NCBI GenBank assembly: GCA_027364875.1
Contig: DAHXON010000017.1
Location: 8,335-45,502, forward strand
Origin: Chloroflexota bacterium
GTDB taxonomy: Bacteria; Chloroflexota; Limnocylindria; Limnocylindrales; CSP1-4
Reading direction: 5' to 3'
DNA: 37,168 nucleotides
The number at the start of each line of letters is the position of its first letter. Within the stretch, counting starts at the first letter, position 1. Of the stretch, positions 1-8,652 are shown one piece after another. The notes beneath the pieces are model-generated. The model was given only the letters and a program-made list of their open reading frames with translations. It made no database searches and had not been told where the DNA came from. The position numbers and the translations under genes are program-made.

Positions 1-36
1 ATTCGGCGCGGCTCCTCACTCTCTTGCGGGCTACCC

Positions 37-1395
37 TCAGCCGGCGTGGGCCAAAGCTTCCTTGATCTCCTTGGCCGGGTACTCGTAGTCCTCGAGCTTG
101 CCCGAGAGATAGGCCTCGTAGGCGCTCAGGTCGAAGTGGCCGTGGCCGGAGAGGTTGAAGAGGATGACTTTCGCCTCGCCCGATGCCTTGCAGTCGAGTG
201 CGACGTCGATGGCCGCGCGGATCGCGTGGGTCGATTCCGGCGCAGGAAGGATGCCTTCGTTTCGAGCGAAGAGCACTCCGGCCTGGAAGCACGGGATCTG
301 GTGAACGCTTCGCGCTTCGATGAGGTTGTGGTGCTTGAGCAGGCTCACGAGCGGCGACATGCCGTGGTAGCGAAGCCCGCCGGCGTGGATCGGCTCGGGC
401 ACGAAATCGTGGCCGAGGGTGTACATCTTGGCCACGGGCGCCATCTTGGCGGTGTCGCCGTAGTCATACATGTACTTGCCACGGGTGAGGCTTGGCGCTG
501 CCAGCGGCTCGACCGCGATGACCTGGTACTTGCGGCCGCCGCGGAGCGTCCTGCCAACCCAGGGGAAGGCCAGGCCCGCGAAGTTCGAGCCGCCACCCGC
601 GCAGGCGATGATGACGTCGGGCTCCTCGCCGGCCATTTCCATCTGCAGGATGGATTCCTCGCCGATCACGGTCTGGTGGAGCATCACGTGGTTGAGGACG
701 GACCCCAGCGAGTAGTGGGTGTCGTCCCGCTTCATCGTGTCCTCGACCGCCTCGCTGATGGCGATGCCGAGCGATCCGGGGCTATCCGGATGCTGGGCCA
801 GGATGGCTCGACCGGATTCCGTGTCCATGCTGGGGCTGGCCACGACCGAAGCGCCGTAGGTCTCCATCAGGATCCGGCGGTACGGCTTCTGGTTGTAGCT
901 GGCCCGCACCATGTAGACCTTGACTTCGATGCCGAACATTGCACCGGCGGCCGCGAGCGCGCTGCCCCACTGACCGGCTCCGGTCTCGGTGGCGATCCGT
1001 TTGATGCCCTCTTCCTTGTTGTAGAAGGCCTGGGCGATGGCGGTGTTGGGCTTGTGGCTGCCGGCCGGGCTCAGGCCTTCGTACTTGAAGTAGATGTGAG
1101 CCGGTGTGTCGAGCGCCTTCTCCAGCCGCCGGGCGCGGACCAGGGGGCTCGGGCGGAAAGTGGTGTAGATGTCGCGAACCGGACCGGGGATCTCGATCTC
1201 CCGCTCCGTCGAGACCTCTTGCATGATCAGCGCCATCGGGAACAGGGGCGCCAGATCGGGAGGAGTCAAGGGCTGGTGAGTCATTGGGTGCAGCGGCGGG
1301 GATTGCTCCACACCAGCGGGAAGATCGGCCGCGATGTTGTACCAGAACCGCGGGATCTTCTCTTCATCAAGCATGAAACGGGTGCGCTCGACCAT
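37..1395 (-). CDS. trpB: TrpB2-type tryptophan synthase beta chain
   Basis: PLP enzyme that condenses indole with L-serine to give L-tryptophan in the cytoplasm. The 452-residue protein has the PLP lysine in SHKPNTA (K115), the catalytic glutamate of ETGAGQWG (E137) and the phosphate-binding GGGSN loop (about 268-272). The N-terminal stretch reading KIPRFWYN and the length are typical of the TrpB2 subfamily rather than TrpB1. The ATG at 1395 is chosen because GGGAGGA lies 6 nt upstream. The same frame stays open to 1644, but that extension is arginine- and glycine-rich and lacks family character. No trpA or other trp gene lies nearby, which is common for TrpB2. These enzymes may act as stand-alone indole-salvage or serine-deaminating enzymes; that role is inferred. 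The assignment to the TrpB family is firm. Confidence 0.93.
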   Translation of the reverse strand: MVERTRFMLDEEKIPRFWYNIAADLPAGVEQSPPLHPMTHQPLTPPDLAPLFPMALIMQEVSTEREIEIPGPVRDIYTTFRPSPLVRARRLEKALDTPAHIYFKYEGLSPAGSHKPNTAIAQAFYNKEEGIKRIATETGAGQWGSALAAAGAMFGIEVKVYMVRASYNQKPYRRILMETYGASVVASPSMDTESGRAILAQHPDSPGSLGIAISEAVEDTMKRDDTHYSLGSVLNHVMLHQTVIGEESILQMEMAGEEPDVIIACAGGGSNFAGLAFPWVGRTLRGGRKYQVIAVEPLAAPSLTRGKYMYDYGDTAKMAPVAKMYTLGHDFVPEPIHAGGLRYHGMSPLVSLLKHHNLIEARSVHQIPCFQAGVLFARNEGILPAPESTHAIRAAIDVALDCKASGEAKVILFNLSGHGHFDLSAYEAYLSGKLEDYEYPAKEIKEALAHAG

Positions 1396-1477
1396 ACGAT
1401 TCCTCCCGCCGGCTCCGACCGGCGCCATGACAGGCTGGTACCGCGCACCGCCCCAACACGGCCGTGGCCGCGCAAGC

Positions 1478-2287
1478 CTACCGGCTTGGACCCTCTCTGC
1501 GCAAGCGATCCATCTCCGGTGCGACGGGGCCGCGGCTCCGGCGGGCCTTCGCCCGACGCGCTTCACCCACGCCCGGCAGCCACCGATGCAGCGAGAGGTC
1601 GACCAGCCATCCCAGCGGATAGCCGAACACGAGCACCCCGGCAACTACCAGACAGGGCGCCGCGACCGCATATTCCGCGCTGCCGCGAGTCTCCCAGACG
1701 ACGATGGCGGCCGAGATCGCGAAGCCACCCACACCCGAGACGAGCGGGCGAACGGAGCTCGGGTCGAACCGATGGCTCGTCTCGGGCAGCTCGGTAGCTG
1801 GATGCGCACGAACGACCAGCATCGAGGTAGCGGCGCCGCCCACGCCGATGAGCACCGAGCCGAGCAAGCTCAACCAGAAAGCCGGCTCGATCACGGTGCC
1901 GTTGTAGAGCAGGTCGCGGCCGATCACTCCCAGCTCTTCCATGCAGAGCAGCAGGGTCACGGCTCCGAGAAGAGAGGGCAGCAGATGCACGATGCGTGCC
2001 TCTGCCTGCCTCACCCAGGGTGCCGCGGCAGCCAGCAGGGAAAAGAGCGCAAACAGACTCAGCTGCAAGCCGACGGCCGAGTAGCCGCTGATCCCCGCCA
2101 CCACCCGTCGGGCCGACGGCATGTCGGCATCGGTCGTCTCCCACGGGAGCCAGGCGCACACGAGTATCAGTGCGCACCCCGCCAGGACCGGCCAGGTGGA
2201 TCGAAGGGCCAGGAGGTCGCGCCACCCCGGCGGATCCCCCGTTTCGAGCTCGCGTGGCCGCCGCGACGGCTCAATTCCGATCTTCAT
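1478..2287 (-). CDS. Six-TM membrane protein of unknown function
   Basis: Unrecognised integral membrane protein of 269 residues. Hydrophobic segments lie at about 32-50, 66-90, 100-117, 135-157, 182-197 and 206-226, separated by short loops. A basic N-terminal tail precedes them and a strongly basic tail of about 40 residues follows, which places the C-terminus in the cytoplasm by the positive-inside rule. No catalytic motif is visible. The ATG at 2287 follows a purine-rich AAGGGGA that sits unusually close to the start. The gene lies 82 nt upstream of trpB2 in the same direction and could be co-transcribed with it, but nothing in the sequence ties the functions together. The long opposite-strand frames here are arginine/proline-rich shadows. 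It is real as a coding region; the function is unknown. Confidence 0.75.
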   Translation of the reverse strand: MKIGIEPSRRPRELETGDPPGWRDLLALRSTWPVLAGCALILVCAWLPWETTDADMPSARRVVAGISGYSAVGLQLSLFALFSLLAAAAPWVRQAEARIVHLLPSLLGAVTLLLCMEELGVIGRDLLYNGTVIEPAFWLSLLGSVLIGVGGAATSMLVVRAHPATELPETSHRFDPSSVRPLVSGVGGFAISAAIVVWETRGSAEYAVAAPCLVVAGVLVFGYPLGWLVDLSLHRWLPGVGEARRAKARRSRGPVAPEMDRLRREGPSR

Positions 2288-2328
2288 TCCCCTTCGCCTC
2301 GTCCGGAGCGGCTCTGGGGCGCCGGCGG

Positions 2329-2991
2329 TCAGGAGACGTGCTCCGCCAACGCCGCCTCAGCGACCGGATCGTACCGCGCCGGGCCGCGACCGAGAACACT
2401 CCGGTACAGAACCAGGCGATCGGCCTTCCAGGCAAGGTCGAGGTCGCGCGCGAGCTCCATCAGGCGCTGCGCTTTGTCGCCCGCGCCCGGGACGCCGTCG
2501 GTCCGCGCGATGGTGAGGTGAGGGGCAAAAGGTCGATCCTCGGGCGGCCAGCCGAGACGCTCGAGCTCGCCCGACAGCTTCGTTGCCAGCGCGCCGAGCT
2601 GTGCCGCGCCGGACGTGATGCCGACCCACAGAACCCGGGGACGCGCTGCGTTCGGAAAGGCGCCCGCGCCGCTCAGCGCCACGTCGAACGGCTCGACACC
2701 GACCACGCAGGCCTGGAGCGCGCCCGCCAGATCGCCCTGGCGGTCGTTGGGCGTGGCGCCCAGGAACCTCAAGGTCAGGTGCAGTCCGTCCACTCGGACC
2801 CATCGCGGCTGACCGTAGGCCCGTTCCTCGATGGAAGCGCCGGCGACTTGCTCCATCAGGGCTCCGACGGCGCGACGAACCTCGTCGGCCACGGGCACGG
2901 CGATGAACAATCGGCTGGTGTCGGGCGGATCGTCCTCCGGCCTCGCGAATCGCCGCGGCCCGGACGACCGGTTGCCGCGACTCCAGGTCAC
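2329..2991 (-). CDS. thpR: RNA 2',3'-cyclic phosphodiesterase / 2'-5' RNA ligase family
   Basis: Member of the 2H phosphoesterase family (ThpR/LigT), which opens 2',3'-cyclic phosphates on RNA ends and can join 2'-5' ends in vitro. Both signature HxTx motifs are present, in LHLTLRFLG and PHLTIAR, about 90 residues apart as expected. The conserved N-terminal strand reads RLFIAVPV. I place the start at the GTG at 2991, which overlaps the stop of the upstream ppa gene as GTGA and gives 220 residues. The frame is open further upstream to 3207, but only inside ppa and with shadow-like composition. The first 27 residues, before the RLFIAVPV strand, are arginine-rich and may be an unstructured extension. 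Translational coupling to ppa is likely. Confidence 0.85.
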   Translation of the reverse strand: MTWSRGNRSSGPRRFARPEDDPPDTSRLFIAVPVADEVRRAVGALMEQVAGASIEERAYGQPRWVRVDGLHLTLRFLGATPNDRQGDLAGALQACVVGVEPFDVALSGAGAFPNAARPRVLWVGITSGAAQLGALATKLSGELERLGWPPEDRPFAPHLTIARTDGVPGAGDKAQRLMELARDLDLAWKADRLVLYRSVLGRGPARYDPVAEAALAEHVS

Positions 2992-3509
2992 GGCGTGGCC
3001 ATCGCCTGCTGGTCCACGAAGACCTGCCGGTCGTGGACCAGGATCTCGCGGGCTCGATCGACGTCGCGCCAGCCGACCATCTCGACTTCCTTGTTCTCGA
3101 GAAGCTTGTAGGTCTCGAAGAAGTTCTCGATCTCGCGCAAGCGGTGGGGCGATACGTCGGCGAGCGTCTGGTAGTGGCTGTACTGCGGATCGGCCACGCA
3201 CACGCAAAGAACCTTGAAGTCGAAGCCGTTCTCGTCGGACATTTCCAGGCCGCCGACGACTCGAGCCGCCACGCGGCAGCCGGGGAACGTCCCCTCGCCT
3301 ATCAGCAGCAGGGCGTCCGTGTGGTCGCCGTCGTCCGCTCGGGTCCCGTCGATGAAGCCGTAGTCGAAGTTGTAGTAGACGGCCGAAGAGAGCACGCGGT
3401 TGAGACGAATGACGCCGGTCTTCTCGTCGAATTCGTACTTGTTGCGGCTCCCACGCGGAATCTCGACGAAGATCTCGACGATGTCGGGGAATCCTTCAGG
3501 CATCTCCAT
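2988..3509 (-). CDS. ppa: Family I inorganic pyrophosphatase
   Basis: Cytoplasmic enzyme hydrolysing pyrophosphate to two phosphates, which pulls biosynthetic reactions forward. The protein has 173 residues, normal for bacterial family I. It carries the NKYEFD substrate segment, the FDYGFIDGT strand and the metal-binding loop DDGDHTDAL. The three metal aspartates are kept, but the usual Pro-Leu or Pro-Val between the last two is replaced by His-Thr. The ATG at 3509 has no Shine-Dalgarno sequence. A -10-like TAGTCT sits 6 nt upstream, so the message may be leaderless. thpR overlaps its 3' end by 4 nt. The family call is firm; the effect of the loop change is unknown. Confidence 0.92.
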   Translation of the reverse strand: MEMPEGFPDIVEIFVEIPRGSRNKYEFDEKTGVIRLNRVLSSAVYYNFDYGFIDGTRADDGDHTDALLLIGEGTFPGCRVAARVVGGLEMSDENGFDFKVLCVCVADPQYSHYQTLADVSPHRLREIENFFETYKLLENKEVEMVGWRDVDRAREILVHDRQVFVDQQAMATP

Positions 3510-3515
3510 GGGCGA

Positions 3516-3521
3516 AGACTA
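3516..3521 (-). promoter_or_regulatory. Candidate -10 box of leaderless ppa
   Basis: TAGTCT on the minus strand with 6 nt (TCGCCC) to the ppa ATG. No ribosome binding site is present. It matches a spacing pattern seen at seven other genes in the window. No TTGACA-like -35 was found at 16-18 nt. Confidence 0.45.
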
Positions 3522-3633
3522 CCCATTGGGCAACCCGGCGTCTGCCCCCGATCGTCACCTTCCCGCGCCTCGGTCCGATGGGACGCGCCATTCGAGATTC
3601 CCGCGCCGGCGGACTGGCCAGGGGGTCACCGAG

Positions 3634-3652
3634 CGAACGGCAGGGCCGTTCG
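3634..3652 (-). terminator. Hairpin downstream of the DnaB-like gene
   Basis: Perfect 8-bp inverted repeat CGAACGGC / GCCGTTCG with a 3-nt loop, starting 6 nt beyond the stop codon of the DnaB-like ATPase gene. There is no T-tract after it on the minus strand, so it may be a weak or factor-assisted terminator, or an RNA-stabilising hairpin. Confidence 0.45.
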
Positions 3653-3657
3653 GTGCC

Positions 3658-4746
3658 TCAGTCGTTGTAGAGGCGCTCCTCGATCAGCTTCTCCTGCACG
3701 GAGCGGCCGGTCGGGTCGAAGCAGGAGTACTCGAAGTGCTTCTCGAACTCGATGTCGATGTTGTCCTGGCCGCCGCGGTTCTTCTCCACGGAAACCACGA
3801 CCCAATCGCGGAAGCGCTGCGCCTGGTACGGGTTGAACTCGATGTTGACCTTGGCGACGATGTGGTACTTGTCGTTGATGATCAGGATGATGTCGGCTTC
3901 GTAGTTGATCGCCGACGAGCCGCGCAGGTGGTGGTTGCGCAGCCGGGCGGCCTTGAGGCCTTCCTTGTCCGCGGCCACGATGCAGATCATCGGGACCTGC
4001 TCGGAGAGGGCGATGTCCTTGAGGCCGTTGACGATGAAGGTGACCTTCTCGGACTCCGTCGGCGGCTCCGGGTACATCGGGACCTTCTGCATGTAGTCCA
4101 CGACGACGAAGAGACGCCGGTCGCCCGAGAGGATGCGGTGCTGCTGGACCAGCTTGCGCATGTTTTCGATGGTGCTCGCGGTCTGCGAGCCACGGAGCAG
4201 GTAGAGGTTTTGGCCGTAGCGGGCGATGCGGTCGAGACTGGGCCGCAGCTTCTGATTGGCGGTGAGGCCGGCCCCGCCCGCTCCCTCGGACATCCACGAC
4301 GCCAGGATCTCCTTGCGGACGTCCTGGATCTTCACCGCGCCCGTCTTCTGCGGCAGGTGGGCAAGGGCCGACTCGAGCGCCACCAGGCGGTTGAGCAGGT
4401 ACTGCTCTTCGTGCTCGAAGCAGATGTACAGAACGTTCGCCTGACCGCTCGAGGCGACGTTGCGCGCCATCTGAAGTGCCATCGTCGTCTTGCCCGTGCC
4501 CTGGGCGCCGCCGATGAGCAGGAGCTCGCCGGGCCGCAGACCGCCGCCGATGGTCTTGTCGAGCATGCCGAACCCGAGCGGCACCGGCTGGTACTCGCCG
4601 AACTTGCCGCTCGAGAGGTTGTCGTTGAGGTCCACGAGCACGTCGAGCGCCGAGCGGGGCACCATGCTCCCGTTGTCGGTGTCGAGCCGCCACGTCAGCT
4701 GGGGCACGCCGTTGCCCGGGCTCGTGAGTTTTTCTGTCGTTGCCAC
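3658..4746 (-). CDS. DnaB-like RecA-core ATPase lacking the DnaB N-terminal domain
   Basis: A 362-residue protein made almost only of a DnaB-type RecA-like ATPase core. Walker A is GAQGTGKT (80-87), a FEHEE strand (about 110-114) stands where DnaB has its catalytic glutamate, and Walker B is LFVVVDYMQ with D217. A later motif HHLRGSSAINYEADIILII resembles the DnaB/RadA segment after motif H3. The helical N-terminal collar of replicative DnaB (about 150 residues) is absent, replaced by about 55 residues with no recognised domain. The GTG at 4746 is chosen because GGGAGG lies 6 nt upstream. The protein may be a helicase or recombination ATPase, but which one cannot be told from the sequence; RadA without its zinc and Lon-like domains is a poorer fit. 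A promoter-like TACCAT and a perfect palindrome precede it. Confidence 0.85.
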   Translation of the reverse strand: MATTEKLTSPGNGVPQLTWRLDTDNGSMVPRSALDVLVDLNDNLSSGKFGEYQPVPLGFGMLDKTIGGGLRPGELLLIGGAQGTGKTTMALQMARNVASSGQANVLYICFEHEEQYLLNRLVALESALAHLPQKTGAVKIQDVRKEILASWMSEGAGGAGLTANQKLRPSLDRIARYGQNLYLLRGSQTASTIENMRKLVQQHRILSGDRRLFVVVDYMQKVPMYPEPPTESEKVTFIVNGLKDIALSEQVPMICIVAADKEGLKAARLRNHHLRGSSAINYEADIILIINDKYHIVAKVNIEFNPYQAQRFRDWVVVSVEKNRGGQDNIDIEFEKHFEYSCFDPTGRSVQEKLIEERLYND

Positions 4747-4763
4747 GGTCGCCTCCCGCAGTA

Positions 4764-4778
4764 CTACTCAGTGAGTAG
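4764..4778. promoter_or_regulatory. Perfect palindrome, candidate operator
   Basis: Arms CTACTCA and TGAGTAG (7 bp each) around one central base, located 18-32 nt before the GTG start of the DnaB-like gene and just downstream of a -10-like TACCAT (4786-4791, minus). A one-base spacer is too short for an RNA loop, so a dimeric DNA-binding repressor is more likely than an RNA hairpin. Confidence 0.5.
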
Positions 4779-4785
4779 CGCAGGG

Positions 4786-4791
4786 ATGGTA
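4786..4791 (-). promoter_or_regulatory. Candidate -10 box for the DnaB-like gene
   Basis: TACCAT on the minus strand. A start of transcription about 7 nt downstream would fall at the edge of the palindrome at 4764-4778, giving a leader of roughly 30 nt that includes the GGGAGG ribosome binding site. No clear -35 is seen. Confidence 0.35.
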
Positions 4792-4928
4792 GCAGCGCCG
4801 ACCGGACAGAACAGTGGTCCTAACCGCATACCTCCGCTCACCCATTCGGCTTACTCGCCGGTTGCTCCGGTGGGACTGCCGGAGTTTGGCCGAGCGTGGG
4901 CAGCTGTCAGGCGGAACCGAACTCCCAA

Positions 4929-4959
4929 TGTCAAGGCTGACCGAAGGTCAGCTTTGACA
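4929..4959 (-). other. Stem-loop spanning the M20 stop codon
   Basis: Arms TGTCAAGGCTGACC and GGTCAGCTTTGACA (14 bp, one G-T wobble when transcribed) flank a 3-nt loop. The stem holds the last codons and the TGA stop of the M20 gene. On the minus strand it is followed by TTGGGAG rather than a T-run. It may be a terminator or a 3'-end stabiliser. Confidence 0.6.
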
Positions 4960-6358
4960 CCTCGTCCCAGAAGCGGGCGATCGTGCGGATGCCGGTCTCG
5001 AAGTTGCTCATCCACATCCATTCGTTGGGGGCGTGGAAGCGGCCATCCGCCGGGGCGAAGCCGAGCATCACCACCGGCTGGCCGAGTATCGACTCGATGC
5101 TGGCGCAAACCGGCACCGAGCCGCCCTCACGGATGTACAGGGGCGCTCGGCCGAACGTCGCCTCGAGCGCCCGGGCGGCGGCCTGGGCCGCTGGATTGTC
5201 GATCGGGATCAGGCTCGGCCGTCCTCCGCTCAGGTCGTCCACCGTGACGCGAACGGTCTTCGGCGCGACTCTGGCGATGTAGTCCGCGACGAGGCTGAAG
5301 ATCCTGGCAGGATCCTGGTTCGCGACGAGCCGGCAGCTGATCTTGGCGTGAGCGTGGGCCGGGATGATCGTTTTGGTGCCCTCGCCCTCGAAGCCGCCCC
5401 AGATGCCGTTGACGTCCAGCGTCGGGCGGGCGCCGGTTCGCTCCAGGGTCGTGAACCCCGGCTCGCCGTGGAGGGCCGTCACGCCGAGCGAATCGCGGTA
5501 CTCGTCGTCGTTCCATGGCAGATCGGCGAAGGCCTTGCGGTCGGCAGGGCTCAGCGGCACGACGTCGTCGTAGAAGCCCGGCACCCTTACCACTCCGTCC
5601 GGCCCCTTGAGGGCGGCCACGATCTGGCAGAGGGCATTGGCCGGATTGTCCACCGCACCGCCGTACACGCCGGAGTGGAGGTCGACGGTGCTGCTGGTGA
5701 CGTTGAGCTGCAGGTAAGCCAGGCCGCGCAGTCCGATGGTCACGGCGGGCAGGTTGCCCTCGAAGAACCCGGTGTCCGAGATGACCGCGAAGTCGGCCTC
5801 CAGCCGCTCCTTGTTGGCCTCGAGCCAGGCGTCGAGGTGGAGCGACGCAGATTCCTCCTCGCCCTCGAAGATGACCTTGAGATTGACCGGCAGCGCCTTT
5901 CGAGTGGCGATCAGGGCCTCGATGGCGCGCGTGTGCATGCTGACGTGGCATTTGCAGTCGCTGGCGCCGCGGGCAAGCATCTTGCCGTCTTTCACGATCG
6001 GCTCGAAAGGCGGCGACTCCCACAGGTCGAACGGGTCGGCGGGCTGGACGTCGTAGTGGGCGTAGACGAGGACCGTGGGACGGCCCGGGGCGTGGAGCCA
6101 GTCCGCATAGACAACGGGATGGCCGCCGGTCTCGCTGACGTCCACGTGCTCCATGCCGGCGGCCCTCAACTCCGCCGCGGCGAATTCCGCGGCACGCCGG
6201 CAATCGGGGGCATGTGCCGGAATCCCCGAGATGCTCGGGATGCGCAGCAGCGCCTTGTAGGACTCCAGCCGGCGCTCGGCGTTCTCGTCGAGATACCGCT
6301 CGAGCACTTCGTCGCGAGCGGGGCCGCCCACCGAACCAGGCGTGACTGACTGAGACAT
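4931..6358 (-). CDS. M20-family metallodipeptidase
   Basis: Zinc-type M20 peptidase (ArgE/DapE/CPG2 superfamily, dipeptidase branch) of 475 residues, presumably cytoplasmic since no signal peptide is seen. Metal ligands are visible at H101 and D103 (YAHYDVQPADP), D134 (GASD), the EGEE pair with catalytic E167 and metal E168, D195, and a late histidine in GRFHAPNEW. The dimerisation lid begins near HSGVYGG. The family's usual DDKG is here DCKC: the bridging aspartate is kept but the next aspartate and the glycine are cysteines. The ATG at 6358 is chosen over an upstream ATG at 6376 because AGGAGGA lies 4 nt before it. A 14-bp hairpin spans its stop codon. Substrate cannot be deduced. Confidence 0.9.
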   Translation of the reverse strand: MSQSVTPGSVGGPARDEVLERYLDENAERRLESYKALLRIPSISGIPAHAPDCRRAAEFAAAELRAAGMEHVDVSETGGHPVVYADWLHAPGRPTVLVYAHYDVQPADPFDLWESPPFEPIVKDGKMLARGASDCKCHVSMHTRAIEALIATRKALPVNLKVIFEGEEESASLHLDAWLEANKERLEADFAVISDTGFFEGNLPAVTIGLRGLAYLQLNVTSSTVDLHSGVYGGAVDNPANALCQIVAALKGPDGVVRVPGFYDDVVPLSPADRKAFADLPWNDDEYRDSLGVTALHGEPGFTTLERTGARPTLDVNGIWGGFEGEGTKTIIPAHAHAKISCRLVANQDPARIFSLVADYIARVAPKTVRVTVDDLSGGRPSLIPIDNPAAQAAARALEATFGRAPLYIREGGSVPVCASIESILGQPVVMLGFAPADGRFHAPNEWMWMSNFETGIRTIARFWDEVSKLTFGQP

Positions 6359-6421
6359 CGGGTCCTCCTGTGGCAATACCCGCGATTCTAGCCCGGTTCC
6401 AGGGAGACCCAGTCGGCGCTC

Positions 6422-6456
6422 AAACGAAAACCGGGCGGCCTTTCGGTCGCCCGGTT
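6422..6456 (-). terminator. Rho-independent terminator of ftsH
   Basis: Arms AACCGGGCGGCC (6429-6440) and GGTCGCCCGGTT (6445-6456) pair over 12 bp with one wobble around the loop TTTC. On the minus strand the stem is followed by TTTTCGTTTG. It lies 22 nt past the ftsH stop and separates ftsH from the M20 gene. Confidence 0.85.
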
Positions 6457-6478
6457 CTTGATTCGAGGTGGAACCCTC

Positions 6479-8410
6479 TCAGGAGGGGCTTGGGCTCGGG
6501 GCAGGTGCCGGAGTGGATCCGCCCGGGGCCTGGTTGGGGGCCTGCGTCGGCGGGTTGTTCATCGGCCCGACCGCCGAGATACCGTGGAGGTTCTCCTTGG
6601 GCGGCAGGTCGGCGAAGAGCTTCTCGAACTCCTCCGATTCCACCGTCTCCTCGGCGATGAGCTTGTCCGCGAGGGCGATGAGTCGAGCCCGATGCTCGTT
6701 GAGCACCTGAGTGGCTCGGGCGTAGCCGCTCTCGATGAAGGCGCGGACTTCCTCGTCGATCATCTTGGCGACGTCGTCCGAGTAGTTGCGCTGCTCGCCG
6801 ATCTCGCGACCCAGGAAGATCATCTCGTCGCGCTTGCCGAAGGCGAGCGGGCCGAGCTTGTCGCTCATGCCCCACTCGGTGACCATCCGGCGAGCCAGAT
6901 CCGTTGCCTTCTCGATGTCATTGCTGGCGCCGGTGGTCGTGTCGCCGAAGACCAGCCGCTCGGCCGCGTTGCCGCCCAGAAGGCCCGCGATCTTGTCCTC
7001 GAACTCGGTCTTGGACTGGAGATAGCGATCTTCCATAGGCAGGGCCATGGTGTAGCCGAGAGCCATGCCGCGGCTGATGATCGTGACCTTGTTGACCGGA
7101 TCGCACTTGGGCAGAACCCGCTGCACGACGGCGTGGCCGCCTTCGTGGATGGCGATGATCCGCTTCTCCGCGTCCGAGATGATCCGGGACTTGCGCTCAG
7201 GGCCGGCGACGATGCGTTCCAGGGCTTCGTTGAACTCGGGCATCGAGATGACCTTGCGGTTCCGGCGGGCGGCCAGGATCGCGGCCTCGTTGACGAGGTT
7301 CGCGATGTCCGCGCCCGAGAAACCCGGGGACTGGCGGGCGAGGTTCTCGATGTCGATGGCCTTGTCCAGCGGCTTGCCCTTGGTATGGACCTTCAGGATC
7401 GCGACGCGGCCGCGGAGGTCCGGGCGGTCGAGGATGACCTGGCGGTCGAACCGGCCCGGCCGAAGCAGCGCCGGGTCCAGGACGTCCGGTCGGTTGGTGG
7501 CCGCGACCACGATCACGTTCGTGTTCGTATCGAAGCCGTCCATCTCGACGAGGATCTGGTTGAGGGTCTGCTCGCGCTCGTCGTGGGAGCCGCCGAGGCC
7601 GGCCCCGCGCTGGCGGCCGACCGCGTCGATCTCGTCCACGAACACGATGCACGGCGAGTTGCGCTTGGCCTGATCGAAGAGGTCGCGGACGCGGCTCGCG
7701 CCGACGCCGACGAACATCTCGACGAACTCGGAGCCGGAGATCGAGAAGAAGGGCACGCCCGCCTCGCCGGCGACCGCGCGGGCCAGAAGGGTCTTGCCTG
7801 TACCCGGAGGGCCCACGAGGAGCACGCCGCGAGGAATGCGGGCGCCCAGCGTGTTGAACTTCTCGGGGTATTTCAGGAACTCGACGACTTCCTGTAAGTC
7901 CGTTTTGGCCTCATCGACGCCTGCCACGTCATTGAAGGTGACAACCGTCTTGTTGCCCAGGAACATCCGGGCTCGGCTCTTGCCGAAGCTCAGGGCCTGG
8001 TTGTTGGTTCCTTGCGCCTGGCGCATGAAGAAGGCGATGAACAGGATCACCAGTACGACCGGAACCAGCGTCGTGAGAATCAACATGATCCAACCGGTGT
8101 CCGCGGGCTTGGTGATGGAGTAGTCGACCGTGCCAAGGGCGCTTGGGTTCCAGGTCTGGATCACGGCCCACTCGCCCGACTGCGGCGAGTCCGACTGCAC
8201 CGTGTAGGTGTCGTTGTTCTTGAGAGTGACAGTCAGCGTCGTGTCCTGCCGGACAACCTTTGTGACGAGCCCGGACTTAACGTCCTGTTCGAACTTCGAG
8301 TACGACTGGGAGCCAGGCTGACTCGGCTGGATCAGGGCGTACAGAAGCGCAGCCGTGGCGGCAACGAGAACGAGCATCACGATCCCGTTGCGCATGAAAC
8401 GCGTATTCAA
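6479..8410 (-). CDS. ftsH: ATP-dependent zinc metalloprotease FtsH
   Basis: Membrane-anchored AAA+ protease that degrades misassembled membrane proteins and regulatory substrates. In order: TM1 (about 9-27), an extracytoplasmic domain, TM2 (about 106-128), the AAA module with Walker A GPPGTGKT (200-207), Walker B IVFVDEID (255-262) and the second-region-of-homology segment around [15 protein letters not shown], then the protease domain with HEGGH (H422, E423, H426). The tail of about 30 residues is rich in proline, serine and alanine. I choose the TTG at 8410: it gives the usual short N-terminus (MNTRFMRNG) and has GGAGG 12 nt upstream. An ATG at 8395 is the alternative. The frame extends to a GTG at 8524, but that start lies upstream of the likely promoter. 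Confidence 0.95.
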   Translation of the reverse strand: MNTRFMRNGIVMLVLVAATAALLYALIQPSQPGSQSYSKFEQDVKSGLVTKVVRQDTTLTVTLKNNDTYTVQSDSPQSGEWAVIQTWNPSALGTVDYSITKPADTGWIMLILTTLVPVVLVILFIAFFMRQAQGTNNQALSFGKSRARMFLGNKTVVTFNDVAGVDEAKTDLQEVVEFLKYPEKFNTLGARIPRGVLLVGPPGTGKTLLARAVAGEAGVPFFSISGSEFVEMFVGVGASRVRDLFDQAKRNSPCIVFVDEIDAVGRQRGAGLGGSHDEREQTLNQILVEMDGFDTNTNVIVVAATNRPDVLDPALLRPGRFDRQVILDRPDLRGRVAILKVHTKGKPLDKAIDIENLARQSPGFSGADIANLVNEAAILAARRNRKVISMPEFNEALERIVAGPERKSRIISDAEKRIIAIHEGGHAVVQRVLPKCDPVNKVTIISRGMALGYTMALPMEDRYLQSKTEFEDKIAGLLGGNAAERLVFGDTTTGASNDIEKATDLARRMVTEWGMSDKLGPLAFGKRDEMIFLGREIGEQRNYSDDVAKMIDEEVRAFIESGYARATQVLNEHRARLIALADKLIAEETVESEEFEKLFADLPPKENLHGISAVGPMNNPPTQAPNQAPGGSTPAPAPSPSPS

Positions 8411-8464
8411 TGTGTTGCAGAGCCTCCGGATTTGCCGGTTGAGTGCGGCCTCAACAGCCGCCGC

Positions 8465-8470
8465 AGTATA
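8465..8470 (-). promoter_or_regulatory. Candidate -10 box of ftsH
   Basis: TATACT on the minus strand, 54 nt before the TTG start. It is the best -10 match in the 8411-8688 gap. No good -35 lies at 16-18 nt. Its position argues against the longer reading frame that begins at 8524. Confidence 0.45.
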
Positions 8471-8652
8471 CGCCCCACGACCGTTCCACTCGCTGGGGGA
8501 GACAGGAGGCGCCACTCTGCGCACCCGGCGCGGGTAGCGCCACTGCTATCCGATTGGGAGACCCCAGCTTCGCGCCTCAGGTTCGCCTCGTTGTCGCGAA
8601 CGTCAGCCGGCGTTGATTCGTCACACGTGCCGCGCCTCGGCGCCGGGAACGA

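Noticed and set aside
1396-1644. N-terminal extension of TrpB2
   Set aside because: Low-complexity Arg/Gly/Ala sequence overlapping the upstream gene; the internal ATG has an excellent ribosome binding site.
46-2521. Long plus-strand frames opposite trpB2 and the membrane protein
   Set aside because: Arg/Val/Gly/Asp-rich composition and no motifs; the minus-strand proteins are clearly real.
8411-8524. N-terminal extension of FtsH from a GTG at 8524
   Set aside because: It lies across the best promoter, has no ribosome binding site, and adds residues before the normal FtsH N-terminus.
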